A DNA stretch of 64,000 nt from Gammaproteobacteria bacterium (GTDB lineage Bacteria > Pseudomonadota > Gammaproteobacteria > Pseudomonadales > Pseudohongiellaceae). Where the stretch lies: positions 54,163-118,162 of the forward strand of contig JAPPOG010000062.1 in assembly GCA_028818225.1 (NCBI GenBank). Reading direction: 5' to 3'. The notes under the pieces were generated by a model, which saw nothing but the letters and a program-made list of their open reading frames with translations, was not told the origin of the DNA and did no database searches. Below are positions 55,151 through 64,000 of the stretch, in pieces (the first letter of the stretch is position 1; the number at the start of each line of letters is the position of its first letter). Made by a program: the position numbers and the translations under genes.

Positions 55151-55918
55151 TTAAGATTCCTCTTTATCTTCTTCTGAAGCATTACCACTGCTTTCTTCAG
55201 CAGACGCTTCTTCAGTTTGTTCAATTTCTTCTGCAGTTGCTTCTTCAGTTTGTTCAGTTTCTTCTGCAGGTGTTTGTTCAGTTTCTTCAGCAGGTACTTC
55301 TTCTACTGGTGCTTCCTCAACAACTTCTTCAGCAGGTGCATCTTCTTTAGCTTCTGCCTTTTCTTCGGTTGCCGATGCCATGCCGCGGAACGGAAAGCGC
55401 AAGGCAGTTAATAATGCGCGACCTTCATCATCATTCTGCGCCGTAGTAGTAATAGTGATATCTAATCCGCGCAGGGTATCGATCTTGTCGTAATCGATCT
55501 CAGGAAAAATGATTTGCTCGTTAACTCCCATTGCGAAATTACCGCGGCCGTCAAACGACTTGGGGCTTAAACCACGAAAGTCTCTAATTCTCGGAATAGC
55601 AATACTTACCAATCTTTCCAGGAATTCATACATGCGTTCACCACGAAGAGTGACTTTGCATCCAATAGGCCAGCCTTCGCGAATCTTGAATCCAGCGATA
55701 CTTTTACGCGCCTTGGTGACCACAACTTTCTGACCACTGATTTGCTCCAGATCACTGGTAGCATTTTCCAGGATCTTTTTGTCAGCAACGGCTTCTCCCA
55801 ATCCCATGTTTAAAACAACCTTGGTGACTTTGGGCACACGCATAGTATTTTCGAACCCAAATTGCTGGGCCAACGCCGGCACTACTTCATTTTGATAATA
55901 CTCTTTCAACTGAGCCAT
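55151..55918 (-). CDS. rplE: 50S ribosomal protein L5 with repetitive acidic tail
   Basis: 255 residues against about 179 for the family. Conserved L5 runs to about residue 180 ([24 protein letters not shown] to [11 protein letters not shown]). A 75-residue tail follows, built from imperfect repeats of TEQTxEE and AEE/VEE units ([20 protein letters not shown], then more repeats to EEDKEES). It is strongly acidic. The repeats are visible in DNA as CTTCTTCAGTTTGTTCA units (about 55190-55330), so slippage is a plausible origin. The neighbouring frame is intact, so this is not a frameshift. Confidence 0.96.
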   Translation of the reverse strand: MAQLKEYYQNEVVPALAQQFGFENTMRVPKVTKVVLNMGLGEAVADKKILENATSDLEQISGQKVVVTKARKSIAGFKIREGWPIGCKVTLRGERMYEFLERLVSIAIPRIRDFRGLSPKSFDGRGNFAMGVNEQIIFPEIDYDKIDTLRGLDITITTTAQNDDEGRALLTALRFPFRGMASATEEKAEAKEDAPAEEVVEEAPVEEVPAEETEQTPAEETEQTEEATAEEIEQTEEASAEESSGNASEEDKEES

Positions 55919-55927
55919 GATCGTCTC

Positions 55928-56239
55928 TTAATCTATAAGCTGTCCGTTAGACTTAAAGATGCGCTGCTTATTGCCATCTTCGTCTACCTGAATACCAACG
56001 CGATCGGCTGCATTAGTCTCAGGATTAAAAATTGCCACATTCGAGATGTGAACTGCTGCTTCTCTTTCAATAATTCCACCGGGCTGTCCTGCATTAGGAT
56101 TGGGCTTGGTGTGGCGCTTAACCATGTTCACGCCGGCAACAAATACTCTGTCTCCGGTAATCTGAGAAATAGTTCCACGCTTACCTTTATCCTTACCGGT
56201 GATCACTATCACTTCATCATCACGCTTAAACTTATTCAT
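55928..56239 (-). CDS. rplX: 50S ribosomal protein L24
   Basis: 103 residues; [24 protein letters not shown] is the KOW motif. One of the two assembly initiators. Normal length. Confidence 0.98.
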   Translation of the reverse strand: MNKFKRDDEVIVITGKDKGKRGTISQITGDRVFVAGVNMVKRHTKPNPNAGQPGGIIEREAAVHISNVAIFNPETNAADRVGIQVDEDGNKQRIFKSNGQLID

Positions 56240-56301
56240 CTTTCCGTCTCTAACTGTCTCTTTCTACTCAGCTTGGGCTTACTATTTCTCTTTCAGATTC
56301 T

Positions 56302-56670
56302 TTATAAAACTTCCGGCGCCAATGAAATAATTCTCATGAATTTTTCGTTTCGAAGTTCTCGAGTTACTGGCCCAAATACACGAGTCCCGATTGGAGCTTG
56401 TTGGGCATTCAATAAAATAGCTGCATTGTCATCGAACTTAATCAAGGAGCCATCACCGCGACGCACACCTTTCTTGGAGCGCACTACCAGAGCAGTCAGA
56501 ACTTGACCTTTCTTCACCTTACCGCGAGGAATTGCTTCCTTTACGGTAACCTTAATAATGTCACCAATGCGTGCGTATCGACGGTGAGAACCACCAAGTA
56601 CTTTGATACACATTACGCGTCTTGCGCCGCTGTTGTCGGCGACATCTAAGTAAGACTGCACTTGAATCAT
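56302..56670 (-). CDS. rplN: 50S ribosomal protein L14
   Basis: 122 residues; [41 protein letters not shown] is the L14 N-terminus. First gene of the spc part. Confidence 0.98.
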   Translation of the reverse strand: MIQVQSYLDVADNSGARRVMCIKVLGGSHRRYARIGDIIKVTVKEAIPRGKVKKGQVLTALVVRSKKGVRRGDGSLIKFDDNAAILLNAQQAPIGTRVFGPVTRELRNEKFMRIISLAPEVL

Positions 56671-56733
56671 CGATTCACTCCATCCTGTATTTGCTTCACA
56701 AATACAAAACCACTTCTAAATTAAACCCGTTCT

Positions 56734-57036
56734 TTATACCTGAGCAGCTCGTTCATCTATCGAAACCAGAGACCAGCTCTTGGTTTTGGAGATTGGACGA
56801 ACTTCTTTAATTGTTACCGCGTCACCCAGACCGCACTCATTGTTTGCATCATGCGCATGAATCTTGGTTGAACGCTTAATTATCTTGCCGTAAACAGGGT
56901 GCTTAACGCGTCGCTCAACCAGTACAACAATTGATTTATCCATTTTGTTGCTGACTACTCGACCCGTCACAGTTCGGCTCATCTTTTCCTGGCCTTTTGC
57001 GCTTGCCTGGCTCTCTTGAATTTCAGTGTCGGACAT
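56734..57036 (-). CDS. rpsQ: 30S ribosomal protein S17 with N-terminal extension
   Basis: 100 residues; the conserved core [43 protein letters not shown] starts at about residue 20, after [18 protein letters not shown]. An ATG at that point (M19) could be the real start, giving the more usual 82 residues; the 57036 start leaves a 2-bp gap to L29. Confidence 0.93.
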   Translation of the reverse strand: MSDTEIQESQASAKGQEKMSRTVTGRVVSNKMDKSIVVLVERRVKHPVYGKIIKRSTKIHAHDANNECGLGDAVTIKEVRPISKTKSWSLVSIDERAAQV

Positions 57037-57038
57037 AA

Positions 57039-57257
57039 TTAAGCTTCACTCTTCTCTTCTTGAGTTTCTGAATTTTCTTTTTCAGAAAGAATTGTTTTTA
57101 CTCGAGCAATGTCCTTTCGCACCTCTTTTACCAGGTGTATTTGCCCAAGTTGACCTGTACTGTTCTGCATACGGTAATTAAATTGATCCTTGTAGAGATC
57201 TTGCAGTTGCTGCTGCAATTCTTCTACAGATTTCTCTCTTAACTCTTCAGCTTTCAT
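57039..57257 (-). CDS. rpmC: 50S ribosomal protein L29
   Basis: 72 residues, slightly long; [36 protein letters not shown] is the family part, and the last 12 ([10 protein letters not shown]) form an acidic tail. It shares its ATG with the stop of L16 (1-bp overlap). Confidence 0.96.
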   Translation of the reverse strand: MKAEELREKSVEELQQQLQDLYKDQFNYRMQNSTGQLGQIHLVKEVRKDIARVKTILSEKENSETQEEKSEA

Positions 57258-57670
57258 TACATTACCGTCCGCTTAACAAAAGTTGTTTCAAAGGGCAGCT
57301 TCGCTGAAGCCAGTGAAAAAGCTTCTCGAGCAAGCTCCTCATCTACACCTTCAATTTCAAACATGATACGGCCAGGTTGAATCTGGGCTACCCAGTATTC
57401 AACACTACCCTTACCTTTACCCTGTCGGACTTCTAAAGGCTTCTGAGTAATAGGCTTGTCAGGAAAAACCCGAATCCAGATTTTTCCACCACGCTTGATT
57501 CGACGAGTCATCGCTCGGCGAGCTGCTTCAATCTGACGAGCCGTTAGTCGTCCACGTGAGATAGCTTTTAATCCATACTCACCAAAATCCACTTTGCTAC
57601 CACGATGGGATAAGCCTCTGTTGCGGCCCTTCATCATTTTGCGAAATTTTGTACGCTTCGGTTGTAACAC
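57257..57670 (-). CDS. rplP: 50S ribosomal protein L16
   Basis: 137 residues; [39 protein letters not shown] and the [22 protein letters not shown] motif are diagnostic. Binds near the A-site. Confidence 0.98.
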   Translation of the reverse strand: MLQPKRTKFRKMMKGRNRGLSHRGSKVDFGEYGLKAISRGRLTARQIEAARRAMTRRIKRGGKIWIRVFPDKPITQKPLEVRQGKGKGSVEYWVAQIQPGRIMFEIEGVDEELAREAFSLASAKLPFETTFVKRTVM

Positions 57671-57704
57671 GCCGTTATTCCTCTATTCTCTTTCGCCAAT
57701 AGGC

Positions 57705-58376
57705 TTAACTTGCTGCCGGTTGCTGCTTCGGAACGATAGCCTCGTCAAGATCCAGGATTTCGCCTTTAAAGATCCAGACTTTGACGCCAATGATTCCGTA
57801 AGTTGTACTTGCTTCAGAAGTAGCGTAGTCAATATCTGCCCGCAGTGTGTGCAAAGGTACTCGACCCTCGCGATACCATTCGGACCGTGCGATTTCAGCA
57901 CCACCTAAACGGCCACCTACTTGCACCTTGATTCCTTCAGCGCCCTGCCGCATAGCGTTCTGCACTGCCCGTTTCATCGCCCTGCGAAACATAACTCGAC
58001 GTTCGAGCTGTTGCGCAACACTGTCAGCAACTAACTGTGCATCCAGGTCAGGCTTACGAATTTCTTCGATGTTTATTTGTACGGGGATTCCCATTTTTTC
58101 AGTGAGAATTCCGCGCAGTTTTTCAACATCCTCACCTTTCTTGCCAATGACGATTCCAGGTCTTGCAGTGTAAATCGTTACTTTTGCAGTTTGAGCAGGT
58201 CTTTCTATATCAACGCGCGATACAGACGCACTTGCCAATCGCTTCTTGACGAAATCACGAACCTGCAGATCAACCAACAGATTGTCAGCGTATTCCTGTC
58301 CTTCGGCGAACCACACCGAAGTGTGCTTCTTCACAATTCCGAGACGAATACCAGTTGGATGTACTTTTTGACCCAT
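57705..58376 (-). CDS. rpsC: 30S ribosomal protein S3
   Basis: 223 residues; [33 protein letters not shown] and the KH-domain [15 protein letters not shown] loop are present. Final residues PKQQPAAS are unlike the E. coli tail but normal in length. Confidence 0.98.
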   Translation of the reverse strand: MGQKVHPTGIRLGIVKKHTSVWFAEGQEYADNLLVDLQVRDFVKKRLASASVSRVDIERPAQTAKVTIYTARPGIVIGKKGEDVEKLRGILTEKMGIPVQINIEEIRKPDLDAQLVADSVAQQLERRVMFRRAMKRAVQNAMRQGAEGIKVQVGGRLGGAEIARSEWYREGRVPLHTLRADIDYATSEASTTYGIIGVKVWIFKGEILDLDEAIVPKQQPAAS

Positions 58377-58385
58377 CCGAATCTC

Positions 58386-58718
58386 CTAGCTATCAGCGAC
58401 TGTAATTGTTATGTGACAACTGCGCTTGAGAATGCGATCAGCGCGACCTTTCGCTCTCGGCATAATGCGTTTCATTGTCATTCCTTCATCAACACAAATC
58501 GTTGATATCTTCAGTTCGTCCACGTCTGCCCCTTCGTTATGCTCGGCGTTGGCAATCGCGGAGTTTAAAACTTTCTTTATTATTGCAGCGCCTTTCTTCG
58601 AGCTGAATGTGAGAAGCTCCAACGCTTCTTCCACACCTTTGCCTCTAATCTGATCAGCAACTAATCGCGCTTTCTGAGCAGAAAGACGAGCGCCTTTTAA
58701 TCTTGCTTGAACTTCCAT
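58386..58718 (-). CDS. rplV: 50S ribosomal protein L22
   Basis: 110 residues; [25 protein letters not shown] is the N-terminus; [18 protein letters not shown] ends the protein. It lines the exit tunnel. Confidence 0.98.
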   Translation of the reverse strand: MEVQARLKGARLSAQKARLVADQIRGKGVEEALELLTFSSKKGAAIIKKVLNSAIANAEHNEGADVDELKISTICVDEGMTMKRIMPRAKGRADRILKRSCHITITVADS

Positions 58719-58727
58719 TACCTACTC

Positions 58728-59000
58728 CTAGCGCGCCTTTTTATCTGCGGCATGGCCGCGATAGGTGCGAGTTTGTGCAAACTCGCCCAGCTTGTGTCCC
58801 ACCATATCTTCAGTGATGAACACTGGCACATGTTGCCTGCCGTTATGAACCGCAATAGTCAGTCCAAGCATGTCAGGCGATATCATCGAACGACGCGACC
58901 AAGTTTTAATCGGACGCTTGTCTTTATTCTCCTGTGCGGTCTGTATCTTCTTCATCAAATGAAGATCAATGAATGGACCTTTTTTAAGTGAACGTGGCAC
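58728..59000 (-). CDS. rpsS: 30S ribosomal protein S19
   Basis: 90 residues; [40 protein letters not shown] is the conserved N-terminus. Located in the S10 operon between L2 and L22. Confidence 0.98.
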   Translation of the reverse strand: MPRSLKKGPFIDLHLMKKIQTAQENKDKRPIKTWSRRSMISPDMLGLTIAVHNGRQHVPVFITEDMVGHKLGEFAQTRTYRGHAADKKAR

Positions 59001-59025
59001 GAATAAAATCCTCTATCACTTGTCG

Positions 59026-59859
59026 CTATTTGCGACTCGCATTTCTACGGCGAACAATCATCTTGTCAGTTCGCTTGTTAGTTCTAGTTTTGTATCCCTT
59101 AGTAGGAACACCCCAAGGTGAAACTGGATGACGCCCACCTGATGTTCTGCCTTCACCACCACCATGAGGGTGATCGACTGGATTCATGGCAACACCGCGC
59201 ACTGTTGGGCGGACTCCGCGCCAGCGCTTGGCACCTGCTTTGCCCAAGGATCTCAATGAATGCTCAGAATTCGAAACTTCACCCAATGTCGCTCGGCAGT
59301 CGCTCAATACTTTGCGCATCTCACCGGAGCGCAGTCTTAGCGTTGCGTAATCACCCTCGCGGGCCACCAACTGCAAAGACGTTCCTGCGCTGCGAGCTAT
59401 CTGCGCACCTTTGCCGGGCTTCATTTCTACACAGTGCACCGTGCTACCCAGGGGAATGTTGCGCAACGGCAAGCAGTTGCCAACTTTAATTGGTGCCTGT
59501 TCACCAGACATCAAAACATCGCCTTTTCCAACCTTATTGGGGGCGATGATGTAGCGACGCTCACCGTCGGCATAAAGCAAAAGAGCAATGTTTGCCGAAC
59601 GATTTGGATCGTATTCCAATCGCTCTACCTTTGCTTCGATGCCGTCTTTATTGCGACGGAAATCGATAATGCGATACTTCTGCTTATGGCCTCCGCCCTG
59701 ATGACGCCGGGTAATACGACCCTTATTATTTCGTCCACCTGATTTAGATTTAGGTGCAGTTAAAGGTGCATAAGGCTCACCTTTATGCAGGTCAGGGTGC
59801 ACGACCTTGACGACAAAACGACGTCCTGGCGATGTAGGTTTACATTTAACTACTGGCAT
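59026..59859 (-). CDS. rplB: 50S ribosomal protein L2
   Basis: 277 residues; [55 protein letters not shown] and [26 protein letters not shown] are the conserved motifs, including the catalytic-region His in DHPHGGGEG. Confidence 0.98.
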   Translation of the reverse strand: MPVVKCKPTSPGRRFVVKVVHPDLHKGEPYAPLTAPKSKSGGRNNKGRITRRHQGGGHKQKYRIIDFRRNKDGIEAKVERLEYDPNRSANIALLLYADGERRYIIAPNKVGKGDVLMSGEQAPIKVGNCLPLRNIPLGSTVHCVEMKPGKGAQIARSAGTSLQLVAREGDYATLRLRSGEMRKVLSDCRATLGEVSNSEHSLRSLGKAGAKRWRGVRPTVRGVAMNPVDHPHGGGEGRTSGGRHPVSPWGVPTKGYKTRTNKRTDKMIVRRRNASRK

Positions 59860-59870
59860 GATTTAACCCT

Positions 59871-60173
59871 CTACCCTGCAATATCCGCAAAATCGATTTC
59901 GTGCCCTTCCTCTAAACGCACGTAAGCTTTTTTCCAGCTCGGGCGGCGTCTGACTTGTCCACGAAAGTTGCGTTTTGTTTTTCCCTTCACGTTTAGCACC
60001 TGAACATCAGAGACCACAACGTTGAAAAGTCCTTCAATCGCCGTCTTGATTTCTGGCTTGGTGGCATCTCGCGCTACCTTAAACGTGTATTGATTATTCA
60101 ACTCGCCTTGAAGTGTTGACTTCTCTGATACGTGAGGCGCCAAGACGATGGTGTACATGCGATCCGCATTCAT
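59871..60173 (-). CDS. rplW: 50S ribosomal protein L23
   Basis: 100 residues; [36 protein letters not shown] is the family core. The start overlaps the rplD stop by 4 bp. It contacts signal recognition particle and trigger factor at the exit. Confidence 0.98.
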   Translation of the reverse strand: MNADRMYTIVLAPHVSEKSTLQGELNNQYTFKVARDATKPEIKTAIEGLFNVVVSDVQVLNVKGKTKRNFRGQVRRRPSWKKAYVRLEEGHEIDFADIAG

Positions 60174-60793
60174 GACAGCATCTCCTCTACTTTCTTAAGC
60201 GCTGGAACAGTGATCAACACCTTTTCAAAACCAATGAGACTGACTGGATCGAGTCCGGAGACATCCAGTGCATCAACTTTATGGAGGTTTCTTGCGGCGA
60301 GATAGAGATTTTTTTCTACTTGATCTGAAACGATTAGAACGTTTTCCAAATCGAACTGTTTGAGCTTGTTTACCAAGTCTTTTGTTTTATGTGTTTCGAC
60401 TGTGAATTCATTAACGACAATCAGTCGGTCTTGTCGGATCAGTTCGGAGAGAATGCATTGCATTGCTCCACGGTACATTTTTTTATTCAGCTTTTTGCTG
60501 TGATCCTGTGGGCGGGCTGCAAAGGTCACACCACCAGAACGCCAGATTGGGCTGCGAATAGTACCGGCACGAGCACGGCCTGTTCCCTTTTGGCGCCATG
60601 GTTTGCGTCCACCACCACGAACTTCCGAGCGAGCCTTCTGTTTGACGGAACCCTGGCGCGCACCAGCTAAATAAGTAACCACAGTTTGATGAACCAGGGG
60701 TTCGTTGTATTCACGACCGAAAGATTCATCAGAAAGAGAGATTTTTTCTTTACCGGCTTTCTTCTTTCCGGGCGAGGCTAGAGCTAATTCCAT
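60170..60793 (-). CDS. rplD: 50S ribosomal protein L4
   Basis: 207 residues; [68 protein letters not shown] is the tunnel-lining loop region. In E. coli L4 regulates the S10 operon through its leader. A 2-bp gap separates it from rplC. Confidence 0.97.
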   Translation of the reverse strand: MELALASPGKKKAGKEKISLSDESFGREYNEPLVHQTVVTYLAGARQGSVKQKARSEVRGGGRKPWRQKGTGRARAGTIRSPIWRSGGVTFAARPQDHSKKLNKKMYRGAMQCILSELIRQDRLIVVNEFTVETHKTKDLVNKLKQFDLENVLIVSDQVEKNLYLAARNLHKVDALDVSGLDPVSLIGFEKVLITVPALKKVEEMLS

Positions 60794-60795
60794 GC

Positions 60796-61437
60796 TTAGT
60801 TACCTCTCACTTTGATTGCCGGTTTAACGATGACGCTTGATCCAGTTGCTCCTGGTACTGCGCCTTTGATGAGGAGGAGATTATTATCGATGTCTACTTT
60901 AACTATTTCGAGTGATTGAACTGTTTTGCGGACATTTCCCATTTGTCCTGCCATTTTCTTGCCTTTCCAAACTTTACCGGGGGTCTGACATTGACCGATG
61001 GATCCAGGAGCACGGTGAGAAATGGAGTTACCGTGAGTGGCGTCTTGCATGCGAAAGTTATGACGCTTTACACCACCCTGAAAGCCTTTACCTTTTGAGG
61101 TGCCAGTGACATCAACTTTCTGGCCAGCTTCGAATTGATCAACCTTGATCTCGCTTCCCAGTTCGATTTCTTCCAGATCAGTAGTACGAATTTCCCAAAG
61201 GCCATCGCCTGCTGCAGTATTCGCTTTGGCATAGTGGCCTGCAGCCGCCTTGCTCACACGGGATACCTTGCGCGCACCAGTCGTTACCTGGATTGCACTG
61301 TAGCCATCGGATTGAGGAGTTTTGATCTGAGTAACGCGGTTTGGCTGAACTTCGACAACTGTCACCGGGACAGAGTTGCCTTCTTCAGTGAAAACGCGGG
61401 TCATGCCGCTCTTTCGACCGACTAATCCTATAGACAT
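60796..61437 (-). CDS. rplC: 50S ribosomal protein L3
   Basis: 213 residues; [20 protein letters not shown] and the loop [33 protein letters not shown], with the methylated Gln site, are typical. It follows rpsJ after an unusual 170-bp gap. Confidence 0.98.
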   Translation of the reverse strand: MSIGLVGRKSGMTRVFTEEGNSVPVTVVEVQPNRVTQIKTPQSDGYSAIQVTTGARKVSRVSKAAAGHYAKANTAAGDGLWEIRTTDLEEIELGSEIKVDQFEAGQKVDVTGTSKGKGFQGGVKRHNFRMQDATHGNSISHRAPGSIGQCQTPGKVWKGKKMAGQMGNVRKTVQSLEIVKVDIDNNLLLIKGAVPGATGSSVIVKPAIKVRGN

Positions 61438-61504
61438 TTTTTGTAAACCTCATCGTGCAAGGGGCTTAAACCCGCTATGGCCACTGACGTGTTGCACTCA
61501 TGCT

Positions 61505-61522
61505 TTTCCCGCATCGGGGAAA
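61505..61522. repeat. hairpin in the rpsJ-rplC gap
   Basis: TTTCCC-GCATCG-GGGAAA stem-loop inside the 170-bp gap between rpsJ and rplC. The gap holds no ORF; regulatory use is possible but not shown. Confidence 0.3.
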
Positions 61523-61607
61523 TTGGAATTTTCAGTTCTCCAAAACTTTGTTAATAAAAGGGCAATGAGGACTGAAATGCTCTATTGCCTGGCTATTTAT
61601 TCTTGCT

Positions 61608-61919
<312 letters not shown>

Positions 61920-62416
61920 CTACGTAAAACTCCAAAAAAATCGTTATAAAAGAACAAGTTACTGCTTAAAAAATTGGCGCTCTGTTTCAGAACGCCAAAA
62001 AAGGATGCGAATTTTAGTTGGCTTGACCCCCTAAGTCAAGCTATTTAGGTTCCTGAAAGCCGCATAATTGCTGGCTTTGAGCGGATTTTGCCGCATTAAA
62101 TTTTTGGCTCATTTTTCCCGTTATTTTCGTGACAATTTGACTTGTTTTTCGAGCATTTTTCAGTAATTGGAGCCCATTGCCTCCTCCGCAATCCGCGTCA
62201 GTCCCCGATTCCTTCGCACTGAAATTAGCCTGAAGGTCTAATTTCGTCGCTCAGCGCTGGATTTTGACTGCGGATCCGGCAATAACCTGCGCTTGCTCGG
62301 GCACAACCAAGGTTAGTAGGAGTATGCCGCCCTTCTTGGCGGCTCGTGTCCGAAGAAGTGATTAAATGCTCAGATATTTTCGATAGTAAGGGATATCGAG
62401 CAGCGGCTGCGCCCTA
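61920..62416. other. 497-bp intergenic region between rpsJ and nhaA
   Basis: Contains the S10 promoter and leader, an 8-bp perfect hairpin GAAATTAG/CTAATTTC (62221-62245), and a GCCGCC/GGCGGC hairpin (62326-62343). No credible ORF on either strand. Confidence 0.7.
61974..62039 (-). promoter_or_regulatory. S10 operon promoter with leader hairpin and U-run
   Basis: On the minus strand TTGACT (62034-62039) and TAAAAT (62011-62016) are 17 bp apart, a strong sigma70 promoter. The transcript would start near 62004. A few bases on, TTGGCG pairs with CGCCAA (61974-61998, minus-strand order), followed by TTTTTT, a terminator-like hairpin 55 nt before rpsJ. It could be a short attenuator. Confidence 0.65.
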
Positions 62417-63592
62417 CTAGGTAAGGGCTTTACGTAAGACTAAGTACCCAACAATTCCTGAAGCGAAAGAGCCGATGATGATGCCCAGCCTCTCATCAAA
62501 TAGGAGATTGACTCCTGTCTCTTCGAACGCCAACGATCCGATAAACAAGCTCATAGTGAACCCAATGCCACATAGCGCAGCAGTGCCATATAAACTGGCT
62601 AAACTCATTTCATTCGGGAGTCTGGCAAGTCCCGCTTTCACACTAAGCCAACATAATCCGAAAATTCCAATTTGTTTCCCTGCAAAAAGGCCTAAAGCGA
62701 TTCCCATAGGGACTCCGTGAAAAAGCTGATCGCTTCCTATTCCACGTAAATCGATTCCGGCATTGGCGAATGCGAAAACTGGTAAAACAAAAAATGCGAC
62801 AACTGTATGTAAATCATGTTCCAGAGTTTTAAGCGGAGATATTTCTGGATTTGCTGCATCCTTTAGAGGAATAAATGCAGCGAGCAATACTCCTGTAAGC
62901 GTTGCATGAACTCCCGACTTCAGCATCGCCACCCACATTACAATCCCTATCATGATGTAAGTGCTGCTCGAAACAACTCCACGCCTATTTAAATTGAAAA
63001 GCAGAGGTACGCAAACCGCAACAACCATTAGTGCATTAAGTGAAATATTCGCGGTATAGAAAAGCGCAATAATGATAATCGCACCTACATCGTCAAAAAT
63101 TGCCAGAGAAGTTAAAAACACTTTTATAGACGTAGGTACTCGAGAACCCAAGATAGCCAATACGCCCAGAGCAAAAGCAATATCAGTGGCTGCAGGAATT
63201 GCCCAGCCCTGCAGGGCAATGTCATCGCCACCATTAAACCAGGCGTAAATCAGTGCAGGAACAACCATGCCACCGATTGCACCGATACCGGGCAACACGA
63301 TATTGCGTGGATCGGCCAATTCCCCTTCCACGATTTCGCGTTTTAATTCCAATCCAATCAGGAAAAAGAAAATGGCCATTAGACTATCGTTAATCCAGAG
63401 CAATAACGGTTTCGCAATTTCCAGGGCGCCAACGCGAATCTCTACAGGCGTGTCGATGAATAGCTGGTAATAACTACTCAGGGGCGTATTGGCACAGACC
63501 AATGCGAGCAGCGCGGCAAAAAACAGGCAGATTCCGCCAGCGGACTCCAGCCGCAAAAAATCCTGGATATAGTTTGATGTGTTCTTTTCCAT
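62417..63592 (-). CDS. nhaA: Na+/H+ antiporter NhaA
   Basis: 391 residues, normal NhaA length, about 12 helices. LPGIGAIGGMVVPALIYAWFN and PAATDIAFALGVLAILGSRVPTSIKVFLTSLAIFDDVGAIIIIALFY carry the essential Asp pair (in ATDIAF and FDDVGA). It expels sodium for protons at alkaline pH, consistent with salt-rich habitats. The segment between tuf and rpsJ is usually short; here nhaA occupies it. Confidence 0.95.
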   Translation of the reverse strand: MEKNTSNYIQDFLRLESAGGICLFFAALLALVCANTPLSSYYQLFIDTPVEIRVGALEIAKPLLLWINDSLMAIFFFLIGLELKREIVEGELADPRNIVLPGIGAIGGMVVPALIYAWFNGGDDIALQGWAIPAATDIAFALGVLAILGSRVPTSIKVFLTSLAIFDDVGAIIIIALFYTANISLNALMVVAVCVPLLFNLNRRGVVSSSTYIMIGIVMWVAMLKSGVHATLTGVLLAAFIPLKDAANPEISPLKTLEHDLHTVVAFFVLPVFAFANAGIDLRGIGSDQLFHGVPMGIALGLFAGKQIGIFGLCWLSVKAGLARLPNEMSLASLYGTAALCGIGFTMSLFIGSLAFEETGVNLLFDERLGIIIGSFASGIVGYLVLRKALT

Positions 63593-63715
63593 ATACGAAC
63601 TATTCTAACGCTGTCTAACAGATGATTGGGTCATGAACACAGCGGCAAATAGTGCAACTTTCGACTAGATTCTGAATTTCCCTATATAGAAGGGAGCGAT
63701 CTCGAGCAGCGAGCG

Positions 63716-63742
63716 GCCGACAATTGCTCCTGCATTGTCGGC
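63716..63742. repeat. 9-bp perfect hairpin near the structured repeat
   Basis: GCCGACAAT-(9 nt)-ATTGTCGGC. It lies just upstream of repeat copy 2 and may be part of it. Confidence 0.4.
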
Positions 63743-63784
63743 ATACCGTCCATCCATGGACATAAGAAGCATGGAAACGAGGCA

Positions 63785-63875
63785 AAAGGAAATTCAGATG
63801 TGGCGAACAGTACAAACAGTTCATGAACCACTCGGGATTTTCTTTTAACGACGTTTCAGCGTTGCGCAGCCGCTG
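63785..63875. repeat. structured repeat, copy 2
   Basis: Shares about 60 bases with 43902-43969 (GGAAATTCAGATGTGGCGAA and the CACTCGGGATTTTC end) and again folds: GGAAATTC pairs with GGATTTTC with two wobbles, GTGG with CCAC. Then CAGCG/CGCTG around TTGCGCAGC. The pairing is kept while the letters differ. Confidence 0.6.
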
Positions 63876-63884
63876 CGTCCCAAC

Positions 63885-63920
63885 AAAAAAGCCAGGATAT
63901 GCAACATATCCTGGCTTTTT
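63885..63920 (-). terminator. rho-independent terminator after tuf
   Basis: AAAAAAGCCAGGATATG-CAA-CATATCCTGGCTTTTT; on the minus strand a T-run follows. Very strong (13-bp stem), nearly symmetric. Confidence 0.9.
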
Positions 63921-63938
63921 AGGGCTGAGCTTTATTGA

Positions 63939-64000
63939 TTACTCAATAATCTTACTTACAACGCCGGCGCCAACAGTACGACCGCCTTCACGGATAGCAA
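63939..64000 (-). CDS. tuf: elongation factor Tu, C-terminal end (truncated by window edge)
   Basis: The last 19 residues read AIREGGRTVGAGVVSKIIE and then TAA, the EF-Tu C-terminus. The rest is outside the window. It would be the last gene of the str operon. Confidence 0.93.
   Translation of the reverse strand, partial: AIREGGRTVGAGVVSKIIE

Larger units (their letters stand above)
63593..63938. other. 346-bp region between nhaA and tuf
   Basis: Holds the second copy of the structured repeat (63785-63875), a GCCGACAAT/ATTGTCGGC hairpin (63716-63742) and the terminator after tuf. No supported ORF; the 69-residue frame at 63615-63824 is unlikely. Confidence 0.7.

Noticed and set aside
55862..56506. 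214-residue plus-strand ORF
   Set aside because: Antisense to rplE, rplX and rplN; a shadow of conserved genes.
63615..63824. 69-residue minus-strand ORF near nhaA
   Set aside because: Overlaps hairpins and the repeat; no conserved features.

Overview
The window looks like a chromosomal segment of a gammaproteobacterium, probably a free-living aerobic marine heterotroph. The evidence is a continuous S10-spc-alpha ribosomal operon in gammaproteobacterial order, a complete arginine succinyltransferase cluster, a large TonB-dependent receptor, secreted peptidase and phosphatase genes, and several Tat-exported molybdoenzymes and cytochromes. The exact lineage cannot be fixed by eye.

Left part (1-31.7 kb) is metabolic. 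It starts with a truncated glutathione S-transferase and a small secreted protein. A sulfur oxidation set follows: SoxC-like sulfite dehydrogenase, a single-heme SoxD-like cytochrome, an ETHE1-type persulfide dioxygenase and a cytochrome b561. A second sulfite-dehydrogenase-like pair lies at 26.6-28.3 kb. Between them are an OFA-type transporter, a short SelW-like gene with an in-frame UGA at a CxxU motif (likely a selenoprotein), an alkaline phosphatase, the ast cluster (astC, an M20 hydrolase, astA, astD, astB) with a divergent Lrp/AsnC regulator, an S9 peptidase, a TonB-dependent receptor, a cysteine synthase fused to a glutaredoxin-like domain, and an MHS-family transporter.

Middle part (31.7-47.6 kb) holds a TolB-propeller/CehA-type metallohydrolase, divergent glpD and glpK, a histidine phosphatase, an LspA-like protease, a frameshifted GST pseudogene, a DapA-family protein, a PQQ-type dehydrogenase, a GspE/PilB-type ATPase and a DMT transporter. 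Several unannotated small ORFs are proposed here (43361-43525, 43574-43777, 46307-46486).

Right part (47.7-64 kb), all on the minus strand, is the ribosomal block from rpsJ to rplQ with secY, rpmJ and rpoA, then nhaA and the 3' end of tuf. L5 and L15 carry long acidic C-terminal tails. nhaA and about 840 bp of noncoding DNA separate tuf from rpsJ. A structured repeat occurs at about 43.9 kb and again at 63.8 kb.

The observation most worth checking is the UGA-containing SelW-like gene at 8006-8221, which has a CxxU motif, a hairpin at the right distance after the UGA, a ribosome binding site and a well-spaced promoter.
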